This document shows positions 7,831 through 16,486 of a stretch of DNA of 64,000 nt, piece after piece. The position numbers and the translations under genes are program-made. Numbering within the stretch: position 1 is the stretch's first letter; each line of letters starts with the position of its first letter. Below the pieces are notes generated by a model. That model was given only the letters and a program-made list of their open reading frames with translations, ran no database searches and was not told where the DNA came from. Source of the stretch: an uncultured Oscillospiraceae bacterium (GTDB lineage Bacteria; Bacillota; Clostridia; Oscillospirales; Ruminococcaceae); assembly GCA_934462925.1 (NCBI GenBank), contig CAKSIT010000012.1, positions 1 to 64,000 of the forward strand, given 5' to 3'.

Positions 7831-8895
7831 TTGCTTTTAGAGAAGAAAGAACAGCGAAAAACGCTTTTCCGTAGGCTTATGGTGATTTTTGTTGTAGTCC
7901 TGTTTGCATTTGCATTATGCGGGATAACCGCAGCGGCAGAGGAAACGTCGGACGAACAACCCGCTTTTGAGGACCCGGAACGTTGGGGCTGGCCGTTAGA
8001 CGGAGTCTACGACAGCATAAAGACTTCGCTTTGCGAATTGCTCAACAATATCTTTCAAGGCAGCTTCGGTCTGATAGACAAGGTTGTCAAGGACGCCGAC
8101 GCCGAGCTTGGCAAAACCCCTGCAAACTATGATTCGACGATGTTTCAAACCGTTGAAAAGGTTGTAAACGGTGTCATGATACCCATTGGTTCGATAGTCC
8201 TTGTTTACGTCATTCTCTACGAATTTATTCAGGCATTGATTGACAAGAACAGTTTTCACGACTTTGACACAAGCATTTTCATTCGGTTCATTTTCAAGTC
8301 CTGTCTGGGAATTTGGTTTTTATCCAACTGTTTCACAATCGTAAATGCGCTGTTTGACCTAGGAACATACATGGTAAACGGGGTAACGAGCAGTTCGGGC
8401 GCAGCAGGAACGCTGTCACAAGCTGTCAATTCTTTTGCGGAACACTTGCAGCCTGATAAGGTGTCATTGAGTACGCTTATTCTGATAATCATTCCCGCAG
8501 GCTTTTTGAATATCGTTTCGCTCGTGATTTACGCCTGCGTGTACGTTATCCTTATCGGACGAATGGTTGAGATATATATTCACATTTCGGTTGCCCCCAT
8601 TCCTATGGCAACGCTTACGAATCGTGATTTCGGCGACACGGGTAAAAATTATCTCAAAGTTATTTTTGCGTATGCTCTGCAAGCTGTGTTTATCATGATA
8701 GCAATAGTCCTCTATGCTAATCTGTGTGGAAGCAGGCTGACAGCCGCCTTAACAGATGTGAAAGGCATCGACGCCGCTACATTGGCTTCGGAGATAAATA
8801 ACAACATACTGTTTTGCATAGCTCTGGGTATTGTGCTTTTGCTCACTATGTTCAAATCAGGCAACGTGGCGAAGTCTATACTTAACTGCCATTAA
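7831..8895 (+). CDS. VirB6/TrbL-like polytopic membrane protein
   Basis: The start is TTG at 7831, ten bases after GAAAGGAGG. Residues about 15-35 are a signal peptide or first membrane span (VIFVVVLFAFALCGITAAA). At least five more membrane segments follow, including IPIGSIVLVYVILYEFI, LSTLILIIIPAGFLNIVSLVIYACVYVILI, VIFAYALQAVFIMIAIVLYA and ILFCIALGIVLLLTMF. The central VEIYIHISVAPIPMATL block matches the VirB6/TrbL family, the inner-membrane channel of the type IV system. Gene order between Maff2 and PrgI agrees. Confidence 0.85.
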   Translation: MLLEKKEQRKTLFRRLMVIFVVVLFAFALCGITAAAEETSDEQPAFEDPERWGWPLDGVYDSIKTSLCELLNNIFQGSFGLIDKVVKDADAELGKTPANYDSTMFQTVEKVVNGVMIPIGSIVLVYVILYEFIQALIDKNSFHDFDTSIFIRFIFKSCLGIWFLSNCFTIVNALFDLGTYMVNGVTSSSGAAGTLSQAVNSFAEHLQPDKVSLSTLILIIIPAGFLNIVSLVIYACVYVILIGRMVEIYIHISVAPIPMATLTNRDFGDTGKNYLKVIFAYALQAVFIMIAIVLYANLCGSRLTAALTDVKGIDAATLASEINNNILFCIALGIVLLLTMFKSGNVAKSILNCH

Positions 8896-8933
8896 AATTC
8901 AATTCGCCATTGGCGAATAGGAAAGGAGATAAT

Positions 8934-9374
8934 ATGGCATATATCAAAATTCCCCGTGACCTTAACAACGTCAAGGAGAAGTTCCTGTTTGGTCTTACCA
9001 AAAGACAGGTAATGTATTTTGCTCTGGGCATACTTATCGGGCTTCCGCTTTTTTTCCTAGTCATGCCCGTTGACTTAACGACCGCAGTCGTTATTCTATT
9101 TGTGTGCGTTATGCCGTTTGGCTTTATGGGGCTTTATGAAAAAAACGGGCAGACGTTCGATAAGATACTGACCAACATGATAAAGGCGAATTTGTTCCGC
9201 CCGAAAATCCGACCATATAAATCAGAAAATATTTATGTAGCGTTGGAAGAACAAGCATTTTTGAATAGGGAGGTAAAAAGAATTGGCTACAAGAAAAACT
9301 TCTTCGACAAGCTCGTCGAAAGCCTTGAAAACGCATTCAAGCAGCGCCCAAAAAACAAAAAGCGTAAAAGGTAA
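8934..9374 (+). CDS. PrgI-family membrane protein
   Basis: ATG at 8934 follows AAAGGAGATAAT, a better start than an upstream in-frame codon at 8910. The N-terminus IKIPRDLNNVKEKFLFGLTKRQ is the PrgI/TcpE family signature, then two membrane spans (VMYFALGILIGLPLFFLVM; AVVILFVCVMPFGFMGLY) and a basic C-terminus. PrgI proteins partner VirB4 at the channel. The last 92 bases overlap the start of virB4 in another frame. A palindrome copy (8902-8918) precedes the ribosome binding site. Confidence 0.88.
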   Translation: MAYIKIPRDLNNVKEKFLFGLTKRQVMYFALGILIGLPLFFLVMPVDLTTAVVILFVCVMPFGFMGLYEKNGQTFDKILTNMIKANLFRPKIRPYKSENIYVALEEQAFLNREVKRIGYKKNFFDKLVESLENAFKQRPKNKKRKR

Positions 9375-11769
9375 GGCGCAGTCCGGCAAAGCTGTGTCGA
9401 AAGAAGAAAGGAAAGCTGTATCGCAAAAAATCCGTGCTATTGAGAAGAAGCACAAAACGGTTGACTCCGCTCAAAAGACTATTCCCTATCTGGAGATGTT
9501 CAAGAATGGAGTCTGCCACGTCAACGATGATTATTACACAAAGACGATTTGCTTCAACGATATAAATTATCAGCTTGCGCCCCTTGAGGACCAGCAGATG
9601 ATATTTCAGCATTTTTGTGATATTCACAATTACTTTGACGACAGTCTTACAATTCAGTTCACATATATGAACGTTGCCGATGACGCCGAAACGTACAAAA
9701 GCTGTATTCATATCAATGAACAGGACGATGATTTCAATCATATTCGCCGTGAATTTACCGAAATGCTGAAAGACCAACTTGAAAAAGGCAACAGCGGTCT
9801 TATCCGCTTAAAATACCTGACTTTCGGCATACATGAAAAAGAACGCAAGCAGGCTGTAAGCCGCTTGGAACAGCTTGAGGGTGAGCTTGTGGCGAACTTC
9901 AAGCACATGGGTGTTCAGGCTTATGGACTTGACGGCGCAGAACGCTTACAGGTGCTTCACAGGGCGTTTAACCCGTCTGCAAGCGATAAATTCATCTTCG
10001 ACTGGCACAAACGGGCGCAGACAGGAATGTCCACAAAGGATTTTATCGCTCCCCCCTCTTTCAATTTCGGGCGCAAGAATAAATTCCAGATGGGCGACGT
10101 TATCGGAGCGACCTATTATATCAACGTTATTTCGACTGAAATATCCGACCGTATGTTAATGGACTATCTCAATCTTGACGATAACATCTTCGTTAATCTG
10201 CACTTGCGTTCATGGGAGCAGATGGAAGCTATCAAGTGGGTAAAACTCAAAAACACAGCGGTTGACGCCATGAAAGTCGATGAGCAGAAAAAGGCTGCCC
10301 GTGCAGGATATGATATTGACATACTCCCGCCCGACCTCATGACATATTCTGAGGAAATCAAGGAGATATTACAGCTTTTACAGAGCAGAAATGAACGCTT
10401 CTTTATAACGACTATTACGATAACGGCGTTCGCTTCAAACTCAAAAAAGCTCGATATGCTTATTTCCCAAATCAAGAATATCACGCAGAAACACAACTGT
10501 AAACTTGACCCGCTCGACTGGCAGCAGGAAGAAGCGCTCATGTCCGCAATTCCTCTGGGGTATAACGGCATTGAGCGTAACAGAAACTTCACTACCTCGG
10601 CAGCAGCGGGATTTATTCCCTTTACAACGCAGGAGCTTTTCAATCCGGAGGGCGACTCCCTTTACTATGGGCTTAACGCACTTTCCAACAACCTCATCAT
10701 GGCTGACCGCAAGCAGCTTAAGAATCCCAACGGTATTATCCTCGGAACGCCCGGTTCGGGAAAATCGTTCTCGTCAAAGAGAGAAATATCTAATGCGTTC
10801 TTAACAACGAACGACGATATTATCATCTGCGACCCTGAGGGCGAATATTATCCGCTTGTCAATGCTCTGCATGGACAGCTCGTAAAGATTTCGCCCAATT
10901 CTCCCCACCATATCAATCCTATGGATATTTCAACGGATTATTCCGATGATGATGACCCTGTAACGCTCAAATCCGACTTTATCCTTTCACTGTGCGAACT
11001 TGTTATCGGCGGCAAATACGGTCTATCGGCTAACGAGCGTTCAGTTATCGACCGTTGTGTCGGCAAGATTTACGCAGATTATTTCAAAGACCCCGTTCCT
11101 GAAAAAATGCCTATCCTTGAGGATTTGTATAAAATGCTCCGTGCCGCACCGGAGGAATGCGCAGCTAATGTAGCTTCGGCATTGGAGCTTTATGTTACGG
11201 GTTCGCTGAACATTTTCAATAACCGCACAAACGTTGACATAAAGAACAGACTGGTCTGCTTCGACATTAAGGAGCTAGGCAAAAACCTCCGTAAGCTCGG
11301 AATGCTTATCGTTCAAGACCAAGTATGGAACAGAGTTACTGAGAACCGTAACAACCGTAAAGCAACCCGTTATTACATTGACGAGTTCCATTTGCTTCTG
11401 AAAGAAGAACAGACGGCAGCATATTCCGTTGAAATCTGGAAGCGTTTCCGCAAATGGGGCGGTATTCCGACAGGTATGACTCAGAACGTAAAGGATTTAC
11501 TGGCTTCAAAGGAAATCGAGAATATCTTTGATAACTCCGATTTTATCCTTATGTTAAACCAAGCCGCAGGCGACAGAGAGATACTTGCGCAGAAGCTCGG
11601 CATATCTCCCTCGCAGCTCGGCTATGTCAAGAACGCTCCGCAGGGTTCGGGACTTCTTTTCTTCGGAGATGTTATCCTGCCGTTCGTTGACCACTTCCCG
11701 AAGGACACCGAGCTTTACAGAGTAATGACAACTAAGCCCGAAGAACAGCAGCAACAGCCGCAGGCGTGA
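9283..11769 (+). CDS. VirB4/TraE-type conjugation ATPase
   Basis: The 828-residue protein starts with TTG at 9283 after TAGGGAGGTAAAAAGAA. The N-terminal 60 residues are Ser/Lys-rich, then the TraC/VirB4 N-terminal domain begins at SAQKTIPYLEMFKNGVCHV. Walker A is GTPGSGKSFSS near residue 488; Walker B and TraG motifs follow (RYYIDEFHLLL; GIPTGMTQNVKDLL; NSDFILMLNQAAGD). VirB4 powers channel assembly and substrate transfer at the membrane. Confidence 0.93.
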   Translation: MATRKTSSTSSSKALKTHSSSAQKTKSVKGKAQSGKAVSKEERKAVSQKIRAIEKKHKTVDSAQKTIPYLEMFKNGVCHVNDDYYTKTICFNDINYQLAPLEDQQMIFQHFCDIHNYFDDSLTIQFTYMNVADDAETYKSCIHINEQDDDFNHIRREFTEMLKDQLEKGNSGLIRLKYLTFGIHEKERKQAVSRLEQLEGELVANFKHMGVQAYGLDGAERLQVLHRAFNPSASDKFIFDWHKRAQTGMSTKDFIAPPSFNFGRKNKFQMGDVIGATYYINVISTEISDRMLMDYLNLDDNIFVNLHLRSWEQMEAIKWVKLKNTAVDAMKVDEQKKAARAGYDIDILPPDLMTYSEEIKEILQLLQSRNERFFITTITITAFASNSKKLDMLISQIKNITQKHNCKLDPLDWQQEEALMSAIPLGYNGIERNRNFTTSAAAGFIPFTTQELFNPEGDSLYYGLNALSNNLIMADRKQLKNPNGIILGTPGSGKSFSSKREISNAFLTTNDDIIICDPEGEYYPLVNALHGQLVKISPNSPHHINPMDISTDYSDDDDPVTLKSDFILSLCELVIGGKYGLSANERSVIDRCVGKIYADYFKDPVPEKMPILEDLYKMLRAAPEECAANVASALELYVTGSLNIFNNRTNVDIKNRLVCFDIKELGKNLRKLGMLIVQDQVWNRVTENRNNRKATRYYIDEFHLLLKEEQTAAYSVEIWKRFRKWGGIPTGMTQNVKDLLASKEIENIFDNSDFILMLNQAAGDREILAQKLGISPSQLGYVKNAPQGSGLLFFGDVILPFVDHFPKDTELYRVMTTKPEEQQQQPQA

Positions 11770-11801
11770 TATGACTTTCCGATGAATGGGGGTGAGAAAA
11801 T

Positions 11802-14800
11802 ATGTCGGACGTCAAAAATACAAGCACTCTGAACCGGAAAGGCAGTTCATCGGAGCGTATGCAAAGCCCTCACGCTCATCAGTCCAATCAGACAACGCAC
11901 ATTTCGCAATCTGATAGAGCTAAAGAAATTTATTCGTTGGACGTGAAAGAACGTACAGCCATGGCTCGTAAAGGAGAAAATCTTGATATTCTTATACACG
12001 ATAGCTGCACCATGGTGCGCAGAGAAGTCGCTTTGCGGGGATATAACCTTGATGAATTGGCTAAAGACAGTTCTAATATCGTTCGAGAAGCCGTTGCGAG
12101 ATGTGGATACGAATCATCAGCTGCTCTTATCGGTAATTCAGGGATTGTCAGGCAAGCGGCAGCCGAAGCCGAGAAGAATTTCAGCCATGAAAGGTCAAAG
12201 ACTTCAGGAAAAATGTCTGATATAATTGAGAAACTTGACAGCGTAAACAGCAAGCTCGACAAATTCGATACAGCAAAATCAACGCATAGAGTGCGTATGT
12301 ACACGGAATACGACTCAAACAGGGTTCATGTTGCTGTGGACACAACAAAGATGAGCCGTGAGCAATACGCTCAGCATAAGCACGATAACCGTGGGCTGCT
12401 GCATAAGATTGACAGCCATTTTCAGAATGCAAATGTGGGGTTGGTTTATGCAAAAGTACGCAGTCCATTAACTTATGGCGATGATGGCAAACGACATTTG
12501 CAATCTCCGATTACCATGCACAGCCTTAGTCCGCCGAAAATATTACAGCAAGCAGGAAACAAAGGGTGGAACATAGCCCTAAAAGCGGAAGCGGGGTTAT
12601 TCAGATATGGCGATACCGCCAAAAGGTTGATTATTGACCCTGCTTCACAGGCTGCAAGAGTTGCCGTACTCAATGAACTATATCGGGCGAGCAAAGAAAA
12701 TATCGGCATAGATATGATTTCAAAGGGTGCTAGAGCAGGACTTACAGTAGCACGGGGCGTTATGAACTATCGCAGGGACATGATTGCCTACAAGCCAGTT
12801 CGGCTTGAAAACAAACGTGACAAGCTGCTTAAAAGGGGCGAGAAAATAAAGCTCAATGCGGCGACTTATCACAGCAAGGAGCTGTTCTATGCAGCCAATG
12901 AAAGAGCAAAATCGTTTGGCTTAAAGCGTTCGGGCAGAAAATCAAAGCCTGCGTTCAAAGGCGCATGGACGAAAATATATGACGGTTCACAACACAAGGG
13001 TTATCTCCAAGCTCCTGAAAAGGCTCATCTCGATAAAAGCTCTATGCCCAAGACCGAGTTCAAACACCAAAAGAAAATGAACAGGCTTGAGCGCAAAGAG
13101 TTCAAGATGAACAAAAAGGCTTATAGCACTGTCAAGGTCAAGCAGAAATACTTTAATGCTTCAACGGGAAAATTCCAAACCAAGACCGTTAAAATGGTGG
13201 ATAAGTCGAAGCTAAAGAAGCCTAAAGTCAAAAAGCCTGATTCTCTTGCAGTTCGTCCCGCTCTTGCGGGACTAGGCGCACTGCGAAATAAAGCCTTTAA
13301 CGAACTGTCGCAAAGTGATAATGTCGCTGTTCAGGCAGTGGGCAAAAGTGCGAATGCTGCTTTCAGCGAGTTTTCGAGAATGCGTGCTTCTTCCCTGAAG
13401 AAGAAAAATCAGCTTTACGAAAAGCGAGTGAATAAGGCTCGAATGAAAGCTGAAAAGACAGGCGCAAAGTTGGAAGTCGAGAAAAACAAATCTCCGTTTT
13501 CCGAGAAAAGCTCCAAAAAGGCGAATAAAAAGAAAGCGCAGAAAAAGCAGCTCCGCAAAAAGCGCAACGCTGAAATGTTCAAGCAGAACATGAAAAAGGC
13601 AGCTAAAAAGGCTAGAGATGAGATTGCAAGAAAGGAGGCTGATTTCATTGCCGGAAAGGGCAAGTTCATTGCTTTAGGCGTTCTAGGCTTTATTTTAATG
13701 ATGATGGCTCCCATGATTTTCCTCATGATGATGGGCGGCGGTGGCGGCGGCGTTCTGGGCGGAGCTACGGCGTTATCCGTATATCCTGTCGATAACAAAA
13801 CGCTTACCGACTCGCTTCTGAGCTATAATGACGAGCTTGACAATTTCTACAATGAGTGTGTAACTTATGTGCAGGGATTGCAGGTTGCAAATGGCAGGAC
13901 TATCAGCACAAAGGATAAAATCTATGGCGGCGTGTCTTTCAATTTTTCAGGGATTAAGGCGTCGTTCAGATACGACATTTTCAAACTAGCTTCATACCTA
14001 TCTGCAAAATACCGAAACGACTGGAGCAGTGCGCAGGAAGAGTGCAGACAGCTTGTCAGAATGTTGTTTAAGATTGACTGCGTTGAAGGAAATGGCGACC
14101 ATATTCACAGAGAATGGAAAGCTCAAATCGGTTCAACGAGGGACGGCGACCCGATATACACCACCATGACAATGGATATTTACAACTTCTATATTTACCC
14201 GCAAGACGGCGTATCTATTGACGAGTTCATCACTGAGCAGCTATCCAACATGGGTGAAGTTACCGAGGACGGCAAGACGAATTATGAGCTGCATTATGAG
14301 CTGCTCATGGAGTCGGACGGCGGTCATCAGAAAATCGGAACGCCTTTGCCCGGCTTTGACTATTGGACGAGAAGCTCACAGACTTCAATTTATGAGCATA
14401 TTCCACCAAATCAGCAAGATACTTTTGACAACTGTATCGGTATTGCTTGCGGAAGTGGGCAATCGGTAACTGCCGGCGGTGATGGCGTTATCACAAACAT
14501 AGGAGATAACTCCATTACTATTGAATATGAGGATTTTGTTGTAACATATTACGGAGATGTATCATCAACACAACTTGGAAAAGGAAGTGTTGTAAGCGAC
14601 GGCGATATTCTGTTCACGACCGCAGAGGTATCAGAGGACAGCGAAAACCCGTACAACTTACAAATTTCGGTATATGATAATTCTGTCGGCTCGTATGTCA
14701 ATCCCGCCTTTGTAATGGAAGGCTATGAGGGACAAATGGAGGACAATAAAAGGCGGCAGGACGAAGCAAATCAACAGCCAACGGAAGAAACGCCGACGGA

Positions 14801-14804
14801 GTAA
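11802..14804 (+). CDS. CD1108-type conjugation protein with degenerate M23-like end
   Basis: The 1000-residue protein has three parts. Residues about 45-130 are short helical repeats (RREVALRGYNLDELAKDSSNIVREAV style). About 130-620 is a long, very Lys-rich cytoplasmic region. A single membrane span (FIALGVLGFILMMMAPMIFLMMM, about 625-650) leads to an extracellular region with Gly run, a helical domain, and a C-terminal beta-rich stretch (GGDGVITNIGDNSITIEY...YYGDV) that has the shape of an M23 peptidase. The usual His-Asp-HxH zinc ligands are not present. Relatives are cell-wall hydrolase or VirB8/VirB1-like channel parts. Here it is probably structural. Confidence 0.75.
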   Translation: MSDVKNTSTLNRKGSSSERMQSPHAHQSNQTTHISQSDRAKEIYSLDVKERTAMARKGENLDILIHDSCTMVRREVALRGYNLDELAKDSSNIVREAVARCGYESSAALIGNSGIVRQAAAEAEKNFSHERSKTSGKMSDIIEKLDSVNSKLDKFDTAKSTHRVRMYTEYDSNRVHVAVDTTKMSREQYAQHKHDNRGLLHKIDSHFQNANVGLVYAKVRSPLTYGDDGKRHLQSPITMHSLSPPKILQQAGNKGWNIALKAEAGLFRYGDTAKRLIIDPASQAARVAVLNELYRASKENIGIDMISKGARAGLTVARGVMNYRRDMIAYKPVRLENKRDKLLKRGEKIKLNAATYHSKELFYAANERAKSFGLKRSGRKSKPAFKGAWTKIYDGSQHKGYLQAPEKAHLDKSSMPKTEFKHQKKMNRLERKEFKMNKKAYSTVKVKQKYFNASTGKFQTKTVKMVDKSKLKKPKVKKPDSLAVRPALAGLGALRNKAFNELSQSDNVAVQAVGKSANAAFSEFSRMRASSLKKKNQLYEKRVNKARMKAEKTGAKLEVEKNKSPFSEKSSKKANKKKAQKKQLRKKRNAEMFKQNMKKAAKKARDEIARKEADFIAGKGKFIALGVLGFILMMMAPMIFLMMMGGGGGGVLGGATALSVYPVDNKTLTDSLLSYNDELDNFYNECVTYVQGLQVANGRTISTKDKIYGGVSFNFSGIKASFRYDIFKLASYLSAKYRNDWSSAQEECRQLVRMLFKIDCVEGNGDHIHREWKAQIGSTRDGDPIYTTMTMDIYNFYIYPQDGVSIDEFITEQLSNMGEVTEDGKTNYELHYELLMESDGGHQKIGTPLPGFDYWTRSSQTSIYEHIPPNQQDTFDNCIGIACGSGQSVTAGGDGVITNIGDNSITIEYEDFVVTYYGDVSSTQLGKGSVVSDGDILFTTAEVSEDSENPYNLQISVYDNSVGSYVNPAFVMEGYEGQMEDNKRRQDEANQQPTEETPTE

Positions 14805-14820
14805 CAGGAGGTACGATTAT

Positions 14821-15048
14821 ATGTCAAAAGACATTGATTTCGATAAAGAAATTCAACTCTGCAACGAGCAGATTGCGAAATATCGCAGAAAAAGGCAGGA
14901 GCTTGAACGCAAAAGACAGGAAGCTGAAAACGAGAAGATTGTTTCTATCGTCAGAAGTCACAAGCTCTCTGTGCAGGAACTCACTGAATTTGTCACCGCT
15001 TTTGCGAGTGATAAGAAACCTATAAGTAAGGAGAGCAGCAATGTATAA
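14821..15048 (+). CDS. DUF4315 family coiled-coil protein
   Basis: ATG at 14821 follows AACAGGAGGTACGATTAT. The 75-residue product (MSKDIDFDKEIQLCNEQIAKYRRK...) is one charged coiled coil followed by a small helical tail, matching DUF4315, which is regularly encoded between the CD1108 and CD1107 type genes of ICEs. The role is unknown. Its end overlaps the next gene by 8 bases. Confidence 0.85.
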   Translation: MSKDIDFDKEIQLCNEQIAKYRRKRQELERKRQEAENEKIVSIVRSHKLSVQELTEFVTAFASDKKPISKESSNV

Positions 15049-16198
15049 CAGCATTAAGAAAACATCGGTTATTATAGCGGCAGCGGCTTTTATGAGCATT
15101 TCATGCTGCGTGTCGGCTTCTGCCGTCGGTAATCCGACGAACACAACGTCCGTTCCGACATATTCCACGTCAGTAAACGGCGAGGATACAGTACCGTTTG
15201 AAATGAGCAATCCCTATGAAGCGGGGCTAATGGACGGCGACGACCTTAACAGCTATGCTGAAAACTATCTCAACGAGGGCGCACAGGCAGATTTAAGCGG
15301 AACGTCAATCAGCAGAAACGACGCAAGGGTCACTTCCGCAACCACAAAAAAGAGCAATACGGTCAAGTCGGAAACGACAAGCGCAGACGTCACAAGCGGC
15401 GGTGAAAACACCTCCGCTCCCGCAGTTACTTCTGCGCCGTCGGGAAGTACGACCACTTCAATTACTACTCCCGAATGGCTTGACAGCCCTTATTCGGACG
15501 GAATGCTTTCGGACGATGAGCTATACAACAGAGTGATGGACTTTCTGGACGACGGCACAAACCTTAACACCGAGGGAAGCGGTATGCTTATCGGCGAAGA
15601 TATAATCAATCCCGAAAAGAAAGAAGAAACTGATACAACGTCGGAAGCTGAAACCTATACATCTGGCGAAAAAGTAATGTATACGGTAGCCGCAAGCGAC
15701 GGCAGCGTTTTCTACATTATCATTGACAAGGGCAGCAACGGTCAGAACGTGTATTTCCTTAACACGGTTGACATTGTTGACCTTGCTTCGCTGATTAACT
15801 CTGAATCTGAAAATCTGACCGCACAGGAAAAGGCTATTCTTAACAAAGCGAATGTTACAACGGTATCGGGCGACGAGGAACAAGACCCCGAAGCCGAAAG
15901 CCCGGATAATACCACGGCGAACAATTCAGGCTCGGCAAATTCGGGCAATAAGCCGTCCGGCTCTGCCGGAACGACCACAGCCAAAAAAGACGATACTATG
16001 CTCTACATAATCGTCGGCGGTGGCGCAGTTATTGCAATAGGTATCGGTTGGTACTTCAAAATCGGACCCGGCAAGAAGAAAAAGGCTTCATTTGACGAAG
16101 AAGATGAGGAGGACGAGGAAGAACAGCCGGAAGAATACTATGACGAGGAGGAAACCGAAGAAGAAGCCCCGACAGAAGAAGCCTATGAGGACGAATAA
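15041..16198 (+). CDS. CD1107/DUF4366 surface protein
   Basis: The 385-residue protein has an N-terminal signal peptide (TSVIIAAAAFMSISCCVSASA), a Thr/Ser-rich extracellular region with two similar NPYEAGLMDGDDL / SPYSDGMLSDDEL units, and a globular part around residues 205-260. A C-terminal membrane span (MLYIIVGGGAVIAIGIGWYF) is followed by a strongly acidic Glu/Asp tail in the cytoplasm. This is the DUF4366 (CD1107) layout, a conserved mating-channel surface protein. It closes the channel operon; a palindrome copy overlaps its stop codon and a terminator follows. Confidence 0.85.
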   Translation: MYNSIKKTSVIIAAAAFMSISCCVSASAVGNPTNTTSVPTYSTSVNGEDTVPFEMSNPYEAGLMDGDDLNSYAENYLNEGAQADLSGTSISRNDARVTSATTKKSNTVKSETTSADVTSGGENTSAPAVTSAPSGSTTTSITTPEWLDSPYSDGMLSDDELYNRVMDFLDDGTNLNTEGSGMLIGEDIINPEKKEETDTTSEAETYTSGEKVMYTVAASDGSVFYIIIDKGSNGQNVYFLNTVDIVDLASLINSESENLTAQEKAILNKANVTTVSGDEEQDPEAESPDNTTANNSGSANSGNKPSGSAGTTTAKKDDTMLYIIVGGGAVIAIGIGWYFKIGPGKKKKASFDEEDEEDEEEQPEEYYDEEETEEEAPTEEAYEDE

Positions 16199-16220
16199 TT
16201 CGCCATTGGCGAATGATACA

Positions 16221-16247
16221 AAGCGGAGTTTTATGCTCCGCTTTTCT
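16221..16247 (+). terminator. Rho-independent terminator
   Basis: AAGCGGAG (16221-16228), loop TTTTATG, CTCCGCTT (16236-16243), then TTC. It separates the channel operon from the topB pair. Confidence 0.75.
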
Positions 16248-16261
16248 TCGGCTAAAAAAGC

Positions 16262-16486
16262 ATGAACACAATTCCACATTTCACGGGACGGAACGTTCCG
16301 TTGCAGGAAATTTCACAGGCGTTGGATATTCCCGAAGAAGTAATAGCGTTTGGTATTGAATGCGAGGAGCTTTCTTTCGGGACGGCGATTAAGTTCGGCG
16401 GGAAAAGCTACTTTATCTGCCCTGACAAAAAGGTCTGGGAAGAAACAGGATATTTCAAGGAGGGACAAGCCAAATGGTGCAGTTAG
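16262..16486 (+). CDS. Small protein upstream of topB (74 aa)
   Basis: MNTIPHFTGRNVPLQEISQALDIPEEVIAFGIECEELSFG contains a helix-turn-helix-like stretch (LQEISQALDIPEEVIAFGI), then KSYFICPDKKVWEETGYFKE. It overlaps topB by 13 bases and is probably coupled to it. I infer a small DNA-binding accessory of excisionase size; the family is not certain. No strong ribosome binding site is seen. Confidence 0.6.
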   Translation: MNTIPHFTGRNVPLQEISQALDIPEEVIAFGIECEELSFGTAIKFGGKSYFICPDKKVWEETGYFKEGQAKWCS

